Shown here: positions 1 to 8,163 of the stretch, in pieces
Layout: each line of letters starts with the position of its first letter
Numbering within the stretch: the first letter of the stretch is position 1
Assembly: GCA_030646035.1 (NCBI GenBank)
Contig: JAUSMY010000019.1
Span: forward strand, 1-64,000
DNA length: 64,000 nucleotides
Source of the DNA: Thermodesulfovibrionia bacterium
GTDB lineage: Bacteria > Nitrospirota > Thermodesulfovibrionia > UBA6902
Direction: 5' to 3'
Made by a program: the position numbers and the translations under genes
Notes under the pieces: model-generated
The model's input: only the letters and a program-made list of their open reading frames with translations
What the model was told of the DNA's origin: nothing
Database searches by the model: none

Positions 1-376
1 AGATTGCGCGTCATGTCACAGCAGCGGCTATCCCGGGGCATACGCAGGAACAAGCGAGGACAACTGCTACAGGTGCCACTCAAGCGACCATGCGAGAGAG
101 CATCCGAGCAATCCTACTGACTGTCTGCTCTGCCATAATAACAACTCATGGAGCGGTGCGACCAGCCATCAGAGCTTCCAATTGCAAGGCGCTCATGTAT
201 CTTTAGATTGCGCGTCATGCCACAGCAGCGGCTATCCGGGGGCATACGCAGGAACAAGCGAAGACAACTGCTACAGGTGCCACTCAAGCGATCATGCAAG
301 AGAGCATCCGAGCAATCCTACTGACTGTCTGCGTTGTCATAATAATAATTCATGGGAAGGAGCTGACGATGATTAA
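1..376 (+). CDS. multihaem c-type cytochrome, 3' part (5' end outside window)
   Basis: The reading frame is open from base 2 to the TAA at 374-376 and has no start inside the window, so this is the C-terminal 124 residues of a larger protein. It carries six CxxCH haem c attachment motifs (CASCH, CYRCH, CLLCH, then CASCH, CYRCH, CLRCH), three per 68-residue repeat, with extra histidines (SSDH, REH, QGAH) placed as likely distal ligands. It ends in an acidic EGADDD tail. The spacing resembles the doubled-CXXCH/cytochrome c7-type families of periplasmic or surface cytochromes. An outer-membrane barrel and a cytochrome b follow on the same strand, so an electron-transfer role across the envelope is inferred. 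Total haem number cannot be known from this fragment. Confidence 0.85.
   Translation, partial: DCASCHSSGYPGAYAGTSEDNCYRCHSSDHAREHPSNPTDCLLCHNNNSWSGATSHQSFQLQGAHVSLDCASCHSSGYPGAYAGTSEDNCYRCHSSDHAREHPSNPTDCLRCHNNNSWEGADDD
2..373 (+). repeat. 204-bp in-frame tandem repeat coding three haem sites per unit
   Basis: Unit 1 is 2-205 and unit 2 starts at 206 and runs to the end of the gene (partial). The units differ at only a handful of bases over the first ~150 nt, mostly in third codon positions, which indicates a recent tandem duplication. The period of 68 codons keeps the frame. More units probably lie upstream of the window. Confidence 0.9.
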
Positions 377-392
377 AAAAGGAGAGGTGAAA

Positions 393-1655
393 ATGAAAGA
401 TTTTAAAACGGTCTTAAAGATGCTGATGTTGATGACGATGCTTTTACTCCTGCCTTTATCTGCATACGCAGAGGATATAAAAGGCCGGCTCTCATTAAGT
501 GATTACTATTCTTTTGACAGCGAGAGCAGCGACCTTCATGTTCTCTCATCCAAGATAAGAATATTTAAGGAGGAAGACAAAGAGCCGGGTTGGTATTTTA
601 ATTTTAACGGGAGAATAAGGGGGAAGATATTTGACGGAGACCTGCATGAAGACTCTCCTGAATTTAAATTAATGGAGCTCTGGGCAGGATATAAATTCCC
701 GAATGGAAAGATAAAAGCTGTTTTGGGCAGGCAGTATATAGAGGAGATGTATAACTCATATATTGACGGCCTCAATGTGAAATATCTCATCACCAAGGAT
801 ATAGGCATAGGCATATTCGGCGGCCTTGCGCCTGACAGATACGACAGCTCTTTTAACTCCAAATTCACGAGCATCGGGGTCTACGGCGAAATAGACAAGG
901 AGAAGTACAATCTTAAGATGGGCTATGAAAATATGAGATATAAAGGCGAGACCGACAGGGAGTACGCATCCATGCAGCTTGATTCCAACCCGATCGAAAA
1001 ACTGCAACTGAATGCGGTCGCGGTCGCGAGCAGAAATGAATTGACTGATACAATAGACCTTGAGAACCTTAACATTAATGCTTTGTACGCATATTCCAAA
1101 GACCTGCGGTTCACGCTCTTTCACAGCTATTACAGGGCTGTAAAATTATATGCGTCTGCAAAGGATTATTTTAAGATAGATTATTATGATGACTATTTCT
1201 ATGACTTTAACTCTCTCGCAAGGACAGGCCTCAAGGTTGATTACAATATCATAAAAGGCCTTAAGATATTCGGCTCTGTGGCATATCAGAAAAGGGGTGA
1301 AGACAACGCAAAGGCAATGAGATACACGGCAGGAATGAAAAAAAGCGATCTTAATGGTTTTGATATATCAGGCCATTATACCCATGTGGACAATTTTGAT
1401 TCGATTGAGGATGAATTCAGGGCAGAGGTCTCGCGCAGGATACTTGAAGATGTGGATGCCTCAGTTTATATAAGCAAAGAACTTGAGGAGCTTGGAAGCG
1501 GTGGCGGCGGCTTCACAAATGCTACCTTGACTTACGGCTCCTCTCTTGCCTGGAGGATAAACAAGAGCTATGACCTGTTTGTCTCTGCCGAGCGTTATCA
1601 GGAAGATGATTACTACAACACCTCAATATTCACAAAGGTCGGCTATAAATTCTGA
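393..1655 (+). CDS. outer-membrane beta-barrel protein, putative porin of a cytochrome conduit
   Basis: This is a 420-aa protein. The ATG at 393 was chosen because AGGAGAGGTG lies just upstream and the product then starts with a clean Sec signal peptide (KMLMLMTMLLLLPLSAYA, cleavage after AYA). The frame is open further upstream, to 294, but that part overlaps the cytochrome gene. The mature part is rich in alternating aromatic/polar strands (for example DYYSFDS, AGYKFPNGK) and ends in Phe (VGYKF), the usual last residue of outer-membrane barrels. No specific family was recognised with certainty. It starts 16 nt after the multihaem cytochrome, so the two are very likely co-transcribed. By analogy with porin-cytochrome complexes it may sheath the cytochrome; that is inference. 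Confidence 0.7.
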   Translation: MKDFKTVLKMLMLMTMLLLLPLSAYAEDIKGRLSLSDYYSFDSESSDLHVLSSKIRIFKEEDKEPGWYFNFNGRIRGKIFDGDLHEDSPEFKLMELWAGYKFPNGKIKAVLGRQYIEEMYNSYIDGLNVKYLITKDIGIGIFGGLAPDRYDSSFNSKFTSIGVYGEIDKEKYNLKMGYENMRYKGETDREYASMQLDSNPIEKLQLNAVAVASRNELTDTIDLENLNINALYAYSKDLRFTLFHSYYRAVKLYASAKDYFKIDYYDDYFYDFNSLARTGLKVDYNIIKGLKIFGSVAYQKRGEDNAKAMRYTAGMKKSDLNGFDISGHYTHVDNFDSIEDEFRAEVSRRILEDVDASVYISKELEELGSGGGGFTNATLTYGSSLAWRINKSYDLFVSAERYQEDDYYNTSIFTKVGYKF

Positions 1656-1692
1656 GAATTATGAATATACTTACAGCATATGGAGACTGCCG

Positions 1693-2388
1693 ATGAGCCA
1701 CAGTGATGAAAATAAGATTATAGATGATATCCCGGTTTCAGAAAAGATATTGCGCTTCAGAAAATCAGAGAGGTCGCTGCACTGGGCGCTGGCTGTGCCG
1801 TTTCTCGTATGCATGACAACAGCGCTTGTGATGGTTATCGTATACAACCCTGACCCTCAGCGTCCGTACCGCGCGTTATTCTCCTGGACGCACAGGATAT
1901 CCGGCATGTTCCTCATATTCCTTCCATTTGCAGCGGTGATGAAAAGCAGGGGGGATCACAGGATATATTTTTACAACATAAAACAGGCATGGGTCTGGAC
2001 AATTGAAGATATGAGATGGCTCTCCCTCATGGGGCTTGCTGCTGTAAGCAAAAAGTTCGTGCTCCCTGAGCAGGGCAAGTTCAATGCCGCAGAAAAGATC
2101 AACTTCATGAACCTCATGGCGACATACCCGCTTTATATACTGACCGGCCTGCTGGTATGGCTGACCGATGTCGCCTTTGTCTCATGGGTTCTGCATTTTC
2201 TTATGGCGATGATAGTTGTCCCGCTGATAGCAGGACATATATATATGGCATTGATCAATCCCGCAAGCCGCATCGGACTTGAAGGGATGGTAACAGGCTT
2301 TGTTGACAGGCACTGGGCAAAGCATCATTACGGCAAATGGTATCGGGAGCATTACGGGGATGATCGTCCGCCCGATAGTGAGAGGTGA
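1693..2388 (+). CDS. di-haem cytochrome b (FdhI/cytochrome b561-like)
   Basis: This is a 231-aa protein with four hydrophobic segments (about residues 31-51, 65-83, 139-157 and 165-188). Histidines at 30, 67, 168 and 182 lie in or beside these helices, the arrangement of the formate dehydrogenase gamma subunit/cytochrome b561 family, in which b haems pass electrons between quinone and a periplasmic partner. The C-terminal stretch (GLEGMVTGFVDRHWAKHHYG) is also typical of FdhI-type subunits. The ATG at 1693 was chosen over the open frame from 1570, which overlaps the barrel gene. It lies 37 nt after the barrel. The inferred role is a quinol-linked inner-membrane module feeding or draining the adjacent multihaem cytochrome. 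Confidence 0.8.
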   Translation: MSHSDENKIIDDIPVSEKILRFRKSERSLHWALAVPFLVCMTTALVMVIVYNPDPQRPYRALFSWTHRISGMFLIFLPFAAVMKSRGDHRIYFYNIKQAWVWTIEDMRWLSLMGLAAVSKKFVLPEQGKFNAAEKINFMNLMATYPLYILTGLLVWLTDVAFVSWVLHFLMAMIVVPLIAGHIYMALINPASRIGLEGMVTGFVDRHWAKHHYGKWYREHYGDDRPPDSER

Positions 2389-2416
2389 TGGATAATTTAT
2401 AACAGTTAAAAGAACA

Positions 2417-2884
2417 TCATTTCTGCTTCAAGACCCCGGGCCAGTTGCTGTCGGCTTTGTTGATATTGGCGACCATATCCTTTTCCCATAGTGCCTGTGT
2501 CTCTTTATTAAGGTTAAGGTAGAGGCGGTTTTTAACTATAATCCATGCCTCAGGATCCATATCAGCAGTGGAGCCCTGGCTTACCGCATAGGCGCAATAT
2601 CCCCCGTACTTTGGCGCATACCTATCGGGAAAGTCCATGAAGAGCCTCATATGCTCCTCATTCGCAAAGAGCCACTTTGCCCCGTTCCATTCAAACACAA
2701 AAGCATTCTTCCCAACGAGAGGCTTATTCACGGAGTGGTATGCGACAGCATCGTATCCTTTTATTGCGATACCCTTTGAATCGGCATTGACAGGTGGAAG
2801 AGAAGATGTGCAACTAAGATGGATTGAAAGGATAGCAAGAGCGATAATGAGATAAAATGGTCTGCGAAATCTCTTATTAATCAT
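2417..2884 (-). CDS. YHS domain-containing lipoprotein-like exported protein
   Basis: This is a 155-aa protein. The start at 2884 has AGGAGAC five bases upstream and gives an N-terminal basic region plus hydrophobic helix ending at Cys25 (SIHLSC). It is probably a lipoprotein signal, although the lipobox is imperfect because of His at -3. The rest is a YHS domain: GYDAVAYH, then FEWNGAKWLFANEEH, then YAPKYGGYCAYAVSQG. YHS domains are small metal-associated modules of poorly known function, often found as stand-alone periplasmic proteins. It follows the nitrilase-family gene by 19 nt on the same strand, so the two may form an operon. Specific substrate or partner is unknown. Confidence 0.8.
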   Translation of the reverse strand: MINKRFRRPFYLIIALAILSIHLSCTSSLPPVNADSKGIAIKGYDAVAYHSVNKPLVGKNAFVFEWNGAKWLFANEEHMRLFMDFPDRYAPKYGGYCAYAVSQGSTADMDPEAWIIVKNRLYLNLNKETQALWEKDMVANINKADSNWPGVLKQK

Positions 2885-2903
2885 GGCTGTCTCCTGAATA
2901 TAT

Positions 2904-3707
2904 TTATTTTTTAAGCAAAGCCCCATACATATCCGGCCTTCTTTCGTTAAAGATATCATTATAAATATTTAATGATTTATCTCTCGCAGCCGAAGGGTCA
3001 ATATCTGCGATTATGATCTCCTCTTTGCTGTATGATGCCTTTACCAATACTTCACCTCTTGGCGAGGCTATCAGGCTCTGGCCTATGAACTTCAGCGGTT
3101 TGCCTGCTGTTCTGTCTTCAGTCCCGATACGGTTTGCAGTGACAGTGAAGACCCTGTTCTCAAGCGCCCTGACATGCATTGAATCAGGGCAGTAAGGAAG
3201 CACAAGGTTTGAAGGATGCGCCACTATCTCCGCACCCTCAATGGCAAGGCATCGCAATGATTCGGGGAAGAACCAGTCATAGCAGATCATGACACCGATC
3301 TTTCCTATCTTTGTATCCCATACCCTGAAGCCTGTATCTCCGGGCGTGAAGTATAATGTCTCCTCAAAATAGAGATGTGTCTTGCGGTATGTGCCTATCA
3401 ATCCTTCAGGCCCTGTGAGCACGGCTGAGTTATAAAATTTATCTCCGTCCCTTTCAGGAAGCCCGGCAACGATATAGATGCCTTTTTCTCTGGACATGTC
3501 ACAGAGAAACTCGGTCGTCTGTCCACCTTCGATAGTTTCAGAAAGCTCAGCCACCTCATCCTGTGACCTGAACTGATAGCCTGTTGCAAAAAGCTCAGGC
3601 AGGACAAGGAGCTGAAGGTCAATATCTTTTAATGCAGCCGCAACCTTCTTAAGGTTCTCCTCTTTTTTCCCAAATGCCGTATCAAATTGAAAGATGCCTG
3701 TTTTCAT
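2904..3707 (-). CDS. carbon-nitrogen hydrolase (nitrilase superfamily)
   Basis: This is a 267-aa protein and a full-length nitrilase-superfamily amidohydrolase. The Glu-Lys-Cys catalytic triad is visible: E38 in LVLPELFATGY, K109 in TYRKTHLY and C142 in VMICYDWFFPE. Family members hydrolyse amides, carbamoyl groups or nitriles in the cytoplasm. The ICYDWFFPE context is like omega-amidase and N-carbamoyl-amide hydrolase branches rather than true nitrilases. The C-terminus (DIFNERRPDMYG) is also typical of the family. It is divergent to the DUF362 gene and upstream of the YHS lipoprotein. The substrate cannot be assigned from sequence alone. Confidence 0.88.
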   Translation of the reverse strand: MKTGIFQFDTAFGKKEENLKKVAAALKDIDLQLLVLPELFATGYQFRSQDEVAELSETIEGGQTTEFLCDMSREKGIYIVAGLPERDGDKFYNSAVLTGPEGLIGTYRKTHLYFEETLYFTPGDTGFRVWDTKIGKIGVMICYDWFFPESLRCLAIEGAEIVAHPSNLVLPYCPDSMHVRALENRVFTVTANRIGTEDRTAGKPLKFIGQSLIASPRGEVLVKASYSKEEIIIADIDPSAARDKSLNIYNDIFNERRPDMYGALLKK

Positions 3708-3769
3708 GTTAATAAAGTATCATCAATCGCAGGGAATTGTCTATCTGTTTTTTGATTTTGTTAAGATAG

Positions 3770-4882
3770 ATGACTATGGCAAAGGTAATAATCAGGAATG
3801 CGTCGTACGACTATAAAACATTAAAGCCCGCATTCTTTGAACTCTTTGACGCAGTTGCAGGCGGCTTGGTTCAGAAGGGAAGCCGCGTGCTGATAAAGCC
3901 GAACTTCCTTGCGCCTGCTCCTCCTGACAAAGCAATAGTTACCCACCCTTTGATCATTAAAGCTGCTGCCGAGTATGTGCTTTATCATGGCGCTCACCCT
4001 GTTATATCCGACAGCCCTGCTACAGGCTCTTTTGAGAAAATACTGATAGAGAGCGGGGTCAAAAGCGCTCTTGAAGGCCTTGATGTAGAGTTCAGCGAGT
4101 TTAAAAAAAGCGTCTCTATCGAAGCAGGCAAACCATTCGGCAAGATCGAAATCGCTGAAGAGGCTCTGAATGCTGATCTGTTTATAAACCTTCCGAAATT
4201 AAAGACCCACTCGCAGATGCTCCTTACGCTCGGGGTGAAAAATCTCTTCGGCTGTATTGTCGGAATGAAGAAGCCCGAATGGCATTTGAGGGCAGGCACA
4301 GACACTGAGATATTTGCAAGGCTGCTCGTCAGGATCTATCAGGCGGTAAAACCATCTGTAACAATTATTGACGGAATACTGGCGATGGAGGGACAGGGCC
4401 CGGGCAGGAGCGGCGAACCGAGGGAGATCGGCATAATTGCTGGCAGCCTGGATACAGCAGCTCTTGATATCGCATTGTGCAGGATGTTAGGTATAGCGCC
4501 TGAGAAGGTCTTAACAAACAAGATAGCGCTTGAGTACGGGATAGTGGATGAAGATATTGAGATCGACGGGGCGATGCCTGAGATCAGAGACTTTAAGTTT
4601 CCTCAGACAGGCTCCGGAATGTTCGGCCCGAAACGGTTTCACAGCTTTATGAGAAGCCACTTAACGCAGCGGCCTGTATGCAATGACAAAATGTGCAAAC
4701 TCTGCGGAGAGTGCTGGAAGTACTGCCCTGCAAAAGCGATAAATCACTCTAAAAAGAAGATTGATTTTAACTATGACAAGTGCATCAGGTGTTACTGCTG
4801 TGTAGAAGTCTGTCCCCACGGCGCTCTGAGGACAGAAGAGACTATGCCGGGGAAGATGATAAGAAAATGCCTGAAGATGTAA
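3770..4882 (+). CDS. DUF362 domain protein with C-terminal 2[4Fe-4S] ferredoxin
   Basis: This is a 370-aa protein. Residues 1 to about 290 form a DUF362 domain (RVLIKPNFLAP near the N-terminus, NLPKLKTHSQMLLTLGVKN in the middle, DGILAMEGQGP later). The last ~65 residues hold two ferredoxin clusters, CKLCGECWKYCP and CIRCYCCVEVCP. DUF362-ferredoxin fusions are common in anaerobes and are thought to be iron-sulphur electron-transfer proteins, but no reaction is established. Two ATG codons six bases apart (3770, 3776) could both serve; neither has a strong ribosome site. It is divergently arranged with the nitrilase gene, leaving a 62-nt shared promoter gap. Confidence 0.88.
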   Translation: MTMAKVIIRNASYDYKTLKPAFFELFDAVAGGLVQKGSRVLIKPNFLAPAPPDKAIVTHPLIIKAAAEYVLYHGAHPVISDSPATGSFEKILIESGVKSALEGLDVEFSEFKKSVSIEAGKPFGKIEIAEEALNADLFINLPKLKTHSQMLLTLGVKNLFGCIVGMKKPEWHLRAGTDTEIFARLLVRIYQAVKPSVTIIDGILAMEGQGPGRSGEPREIGIIAGSLDTAALDIALCRMLGIAPEKVLTNKIALEYGIVDEDIEIDGAMPEIRDFKFPQTGSGMFGPKRFHSFMRSHLTQRPVCNDKMCKLCGECWKYCPAKAINHSKKKIDFNYDKCIRCYCCVEVCPHGALRTEETMPGKMIRKCLKM

Positions 4883-4953
4883 GATCCTGACATCCGCCAG
4901 CCGATTCCTATAAAACTTTTTATTGATTTTCTGATTTTATTATATAATTATCG

Positions 4954-5130
4954 ATGGCAAGAGATATCTGCATCTTCCTCTTTTCACTCGGCATCATACT
5001 CTTTAACTGGCCGGTCATCAGCGTCTTTGACACGGAATTGTCGAAATATCTCTTTATCGTCTGGGCCCTCTTCATCGCAGCCATATATTTTGTTTCCGTG
5101 TATTCTGGGCGCAGGGACAAGGAGGGCTGA
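4954..5130 (+). CDS. 58-aa two-helix membrane protein preceding the symporter-kinase
   Basis: This ORF is 59 codons long, from the ATG at 4954 to the TGA at 5128-5130, and codes MARDICIFLFSLGIILFNWP followed by a short polar loop, a second helix (YLFIVWALFIAAIYFVSV) and a basic tail (SGRRDKEG). The stop codon abuts the TTG start of the symporter-kinase, which suggests translational coupling. In pseudomonads a short ORF, cbrX, sits in the same place before cbrA, and ActP-type symporters have small membrane partners. The sequence here is not recognisably either, so the comparison is positional only. A T-rich stretch directly upstream gives no clear ribosome site. Confidence 0.65.
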   Translation: MARDICIFLFSLGIILFNWPVISVFDTELSKYLFIVWALFIAAIYFVSVYSGRRDKEG

Positions 5131-8106
5131 TTGTTCTCCATAATTTTTCTCTTCACTATTATTTTCGGTTATCTCGGCCTGCTCTTTATAATCGCCAATT
5201 ACGCTGAGCAGAAAGAGAAGACAGGAAGCAATATCGTCTCCAACCCTTATGTCTATTCGCTCTCTTTGGCGGTTTACTGCACCTCGTGGACATTTTACGG
5301 AAGCGTAGGCAAGGCGGCAAATTCCGGGCTGAGCTTTCTCACCATATACATAGGGCCCACGCTCATGGCCGCCTTATGGTGGGTGGTTCTCAGAAAGATA
5401 GTCTATATATCAAAAAAGAACAGGATAACCACGATATCAGACTTTATAGCCTCCCGTTACGGCAACTCGCTCTTCTTATCAGCCCTTGTCACATTTGTCG
5501 CTGTCATAGGCATAACTCCATATCTCGGCCTCCAGCTCAAGGCTATAATGACAACATTTTCCATCCTCGCAGGAAAACCTGAGGGAAGCCATTTCGCAGG
5601 ATGGTTCATAACGCTTGTACTCGGACTATTCGCGGTATTTTTCGGCGCCCGCAAAATAGATGTCTCAGAGAGGCACGGCGGTATAGTCTTTGCCATAGCG
5701 TTTGAGTCAGCCATTAAACTTGTCGCATTCGTAACGGTCGGCCTGTTCGTTACTTACAGCCTTTTTAACGGCTTCGGAGATATCTTTAGCCGTATAAGGG
5801 ATTCGCAGTTTTCAAATCTTATGAAGCTCGGCGGGGATTCCAATATAAGCTTTTCAGAATGGGCCTCGCTGACCTTCCTTTCGATGATGGCGATAATGTT
5901 TCTCCCGAGGCAGTTCCATGTATCGGTTGTTGAAAACTCCTCTGAAGAGCACATAAAAAAAGCGATGTGGCTCTTCCCGCTCTACCTCTTTATGATGAAT
6001 ATATTTGTCCTGCCTATAGCGTACGGCGGGCTGCTCCTTGGCGGGGCAAAGCAGTCTGCTGACTATTTTGTCCTCAGCATCCCTCTCAGTCAGGGGGTGC
6101 CGATGCTCGCGCTCCTTGCATTCATCGGCGGGTTCTCTGCGGCTTCGGCCATGATAATCGTTGAATCTCTTGCGCTCAGCACCATGGTCATGAACAGCTT
6201 CATCATGCCGGCGGTCTGGAGCATGAACGCGATGAAGGGCTTTTACACGATGATACTTAACACCAGAAGAATTGTGATCGTGGGACTCGTATTTCTCGGG
6301 TATTTCTTCGCAGTGTACATAGGAAATTTCTACAGCCTTGTAGACATAGGGCTTAAATCCTTTGAGGCGGTCACTATATTCGCCCCGGCCTTTCTCTTCG
6401 GCCTATACTGGAAGGGCGGCAACAAAAAGGGCGCCATCGCAGGCATACTAGCCGGTTTCATCATATGGGTCTATACACTCATCATCCCTGCGCTTATGAA
6501 AGCCGGCATAATTGTTGAGGGCGGAGTATTCGGCGGAGTATTCAGCTCTACGCTCCTTAACCCGTTTGCCTTATTCGGACTGCACGGCCTCGACAAGTGG
6601 AGCCACTCTCTCTTCTGGGGGCTCTTTCTAAACCTATTTTTCTATGTCACTGTATCTTTATTCACAAAAGAATCAGAAGCCGAAACAAGGCAGTCCCTGA
6701 TATTTGTGGACGCATACTCGCCGGTTGAGCTTGATCTCTCAAGAAAGTTAATGAGCGTTGAGGAGATAGAGAGCACACTCTCCGGATATATCGGACGTTC
6801 AGAGGCCGCTGGCGCTGTCAGAAATTTTCTCAATAGAAATGGTTTAAACAGAGATACCATCTCAGAAGAATGGCTCTTCCGCCTGAGAGGTGAGGCAGAG
6901 GCGGTACTTTCCGGCGTCTTCAGCCCATCTATCAGCAGCCTTGTCTTCCGTGACAGGACATACCTCACCCCTGATGAAAAGGCGCAGATATCAGATTCAG
7001 TAAAGAGGATATCAAGCAGCCTGCGCCTCTCAAGGCAGGAACTGGCTGAAAAGAACCGGCAGCTCGCCCTTCTCAAGGAGTTCAGCGAGAACATAATCGA
7101 GAGCATTCCCCTCGGGGTAGCCACACTCGACGAATCTCTTAAGGTAAAGTACTGGAACCATGCGATGAGCGGAATAACCGGCATCGTCTCTGATGATGCC
7201 CTCAACATGAAGGCTGAGCACCTGCTCAAATGCCTTCATCCAGCCTTATTCACCCCTGAAATCACCGAAGGAGAGGTCATCTGCCACAGGGACTTTAATA
7301 ATGAGGCGAGGATGCTTCTGAAGGTCTATCTGAGCAAGCTTACAGGCACCCAGAAAGGATATGTTCTGGTAATAGAAGATATTACTGAAAAGAAGAAGAT
7401 AGAGGAGGATCTCTTCAGGACGACAAAGCATGCGAGCATAGGGAGACTAGCCGCCGGAGTTGCACATGAGATAGGGAATCCGCTGGCTTCAATCTCTTCC
7501 CTTGTGCAGGAACTCCTTACTGAAGACCTCTCCCCCTTTGTGTCAGACTCACTCAAGACGGTCAATACCCACATAAACAGGATCGCAAGGATCGTCAGGG
7601 AGCTCGGCGACTTTGCCAGGCTGTCGCCAAGGCAGAAGATACCCACTGATATAAGCGCAATCCTTGAGAGCACCCTGAACCTCATCAAGTACGACAAGAA
7701 CTTTAATAAGATAGAGATCCGTAAAGATATAAGGGAGACACCTGCGGTCAAGGCAGACCCGGATCAGATGCAGCAGGTATTCCTCAACTTCATGCTTAAT
7801 GCGAGAGACGCAATGCCTGAAGGCGGGATACTTGAGATATCCGTAAGGCACAGAAACGGGTATGTTGAAACCGTCTTTTCAGATACCGGCACCGGGATAA
7901 GCCACGAAAATATGGACAAGTTATTTGATCCTTTCTTCACAACAAAAGGGCCGCTTAAAGGAACCGGGCTCGGGCTCAGCATCTGCTACAGCATTATAAA
8001 AGATCATGGCGGCACAATTGAAATAGATGGAGCCCGCGGTCATGGAGCCGGTTTTATCATAAGGCTCCCGCTGAAAAACGAAGCTAATGAAAAAGGCAGC
8101 GCCTGA
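5131..8106 (+). CDS. sodium:solute symporter-like sensor histidine kinase (CbrA-like)
   Basis: This is a 991-aa fusion. Residues 1 to ~510 form a sodium/solute symporter (SSS) domain with about thirteen membrane helices (including FYGSVGKAANSGLSF and FLPRQFHVSVVEN). A cytoplasmic linker and coiled coil follow, then a PAS-like domain (~650-745), a HisKA dimerisation domain with the phospho-acceptor His779 (GVAHEIGNPLASIS), and an HATPase_c domain with DTGTGIS and GTGLGLS boxes. This is the architecture of CbrA and CrbS, in which a substrate-linked symporter part controls kinase output. The start is TTG at 5131, directly after the small membrane gene. The response regulator follows 57 nt downstream, so they form a pair. 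Solute specificity is unknown. Confidence 0.92.
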   Translation: MFSIIFLFTIIFGYLGLLFIIANYAEQKEKTGSNIVSNPYVYSLSLAVYCTSWTFYGSVGKAANSGLSFLTIYIGPTLMAALWWVVLRKIVYISKKNRITTISDFIASRYGNSLFLSALVTFVAVIGITPYLGLQLKAIMTTFSILAGKPEGSHFAGWFITLVLGLFAVFFGARKIDVSERHGGIVFAIAFESAIKLVAFVTVGLFVTYSLFNGFGDIFSRIRDSQFSNLMKLGGDSNISFSEWASLTFLSMMAIMFLPRQFHVSVVENSSEEHIKKAMWLFPLYLFMMNIFVLPIAYGGLLLGGAKQSADYFVLSIPLSQGVPMLALLAFIGGFSAASAMIIVESLALSTMVMNSFIMPAVWSMNAMKGFYTMILNTRRIVIVGLVFLGYFFAVYIGNFYSLVDIGLKSFEAVTIFAPAFLFGLYWKGGNKKGAIAGILAGFIIWVYTLIIPALMKAGIIVEGGVFGGVFSSTLLNPFALFGLHGLDKWSHSLFWGLFLNLFFYVTVSLFTKESEAETRQSLIFVDAYSPVELDLSRKLMSVEEIESTLSGYIGRSEAAGAVRNFLNRNGLNRDTISEEWLFRLRGEAEAVLSGVFSPSISSLVFRDRTYLTPDEKAQISDSVKRISSSLRLSRQELAEKNRQLALLKEFSENIIESIPLGVATLDESLKVKYWNHAMSGITGIVSDDALNMKAEHLLKCLHPALFTPEITEGEVICHRDFNNEARMLLKVYLSKLTGTQKGYVLVIEDITEKKKIEEDLFRTTKHASIGRLAAGVAHEIGNPLASISSLVQELLTEDLSPFVSDSLKTVNTHINRIARIVRELGDFARLSPRQKIPTDISAILESTLNLIKYDKNFNKIEIRKDIRETPAVKADPDQMQQVFLNFMLNARDAMPEGGILEISVRHRNGYVETVFSDTGTGISHENMDKLFDPFFTTKGPLKGTGLGLSICYSIIKDHGGTIEIDGARGHGAGFIIRLPLKNEANEKGSA

Positions 8107-8163
8107 TGCCGTGCGCTTTGCGGTATTTATTGATGCAATATATACTTATAAACCGGTAATGAT

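Noticed and set aside
2-373. CRISPR-like repeat structure
   Set aside because: The repeat is 204 bp, in frame, without spacers, and codes haem motifs; it is a protein repeat.
6642-7229. 195-codon minus-strand frame inside the symporter-kinase
   Set aside because: Serine-rich translation typical of an antisense shadow; the plus-strand frame has complete kinase motifs.
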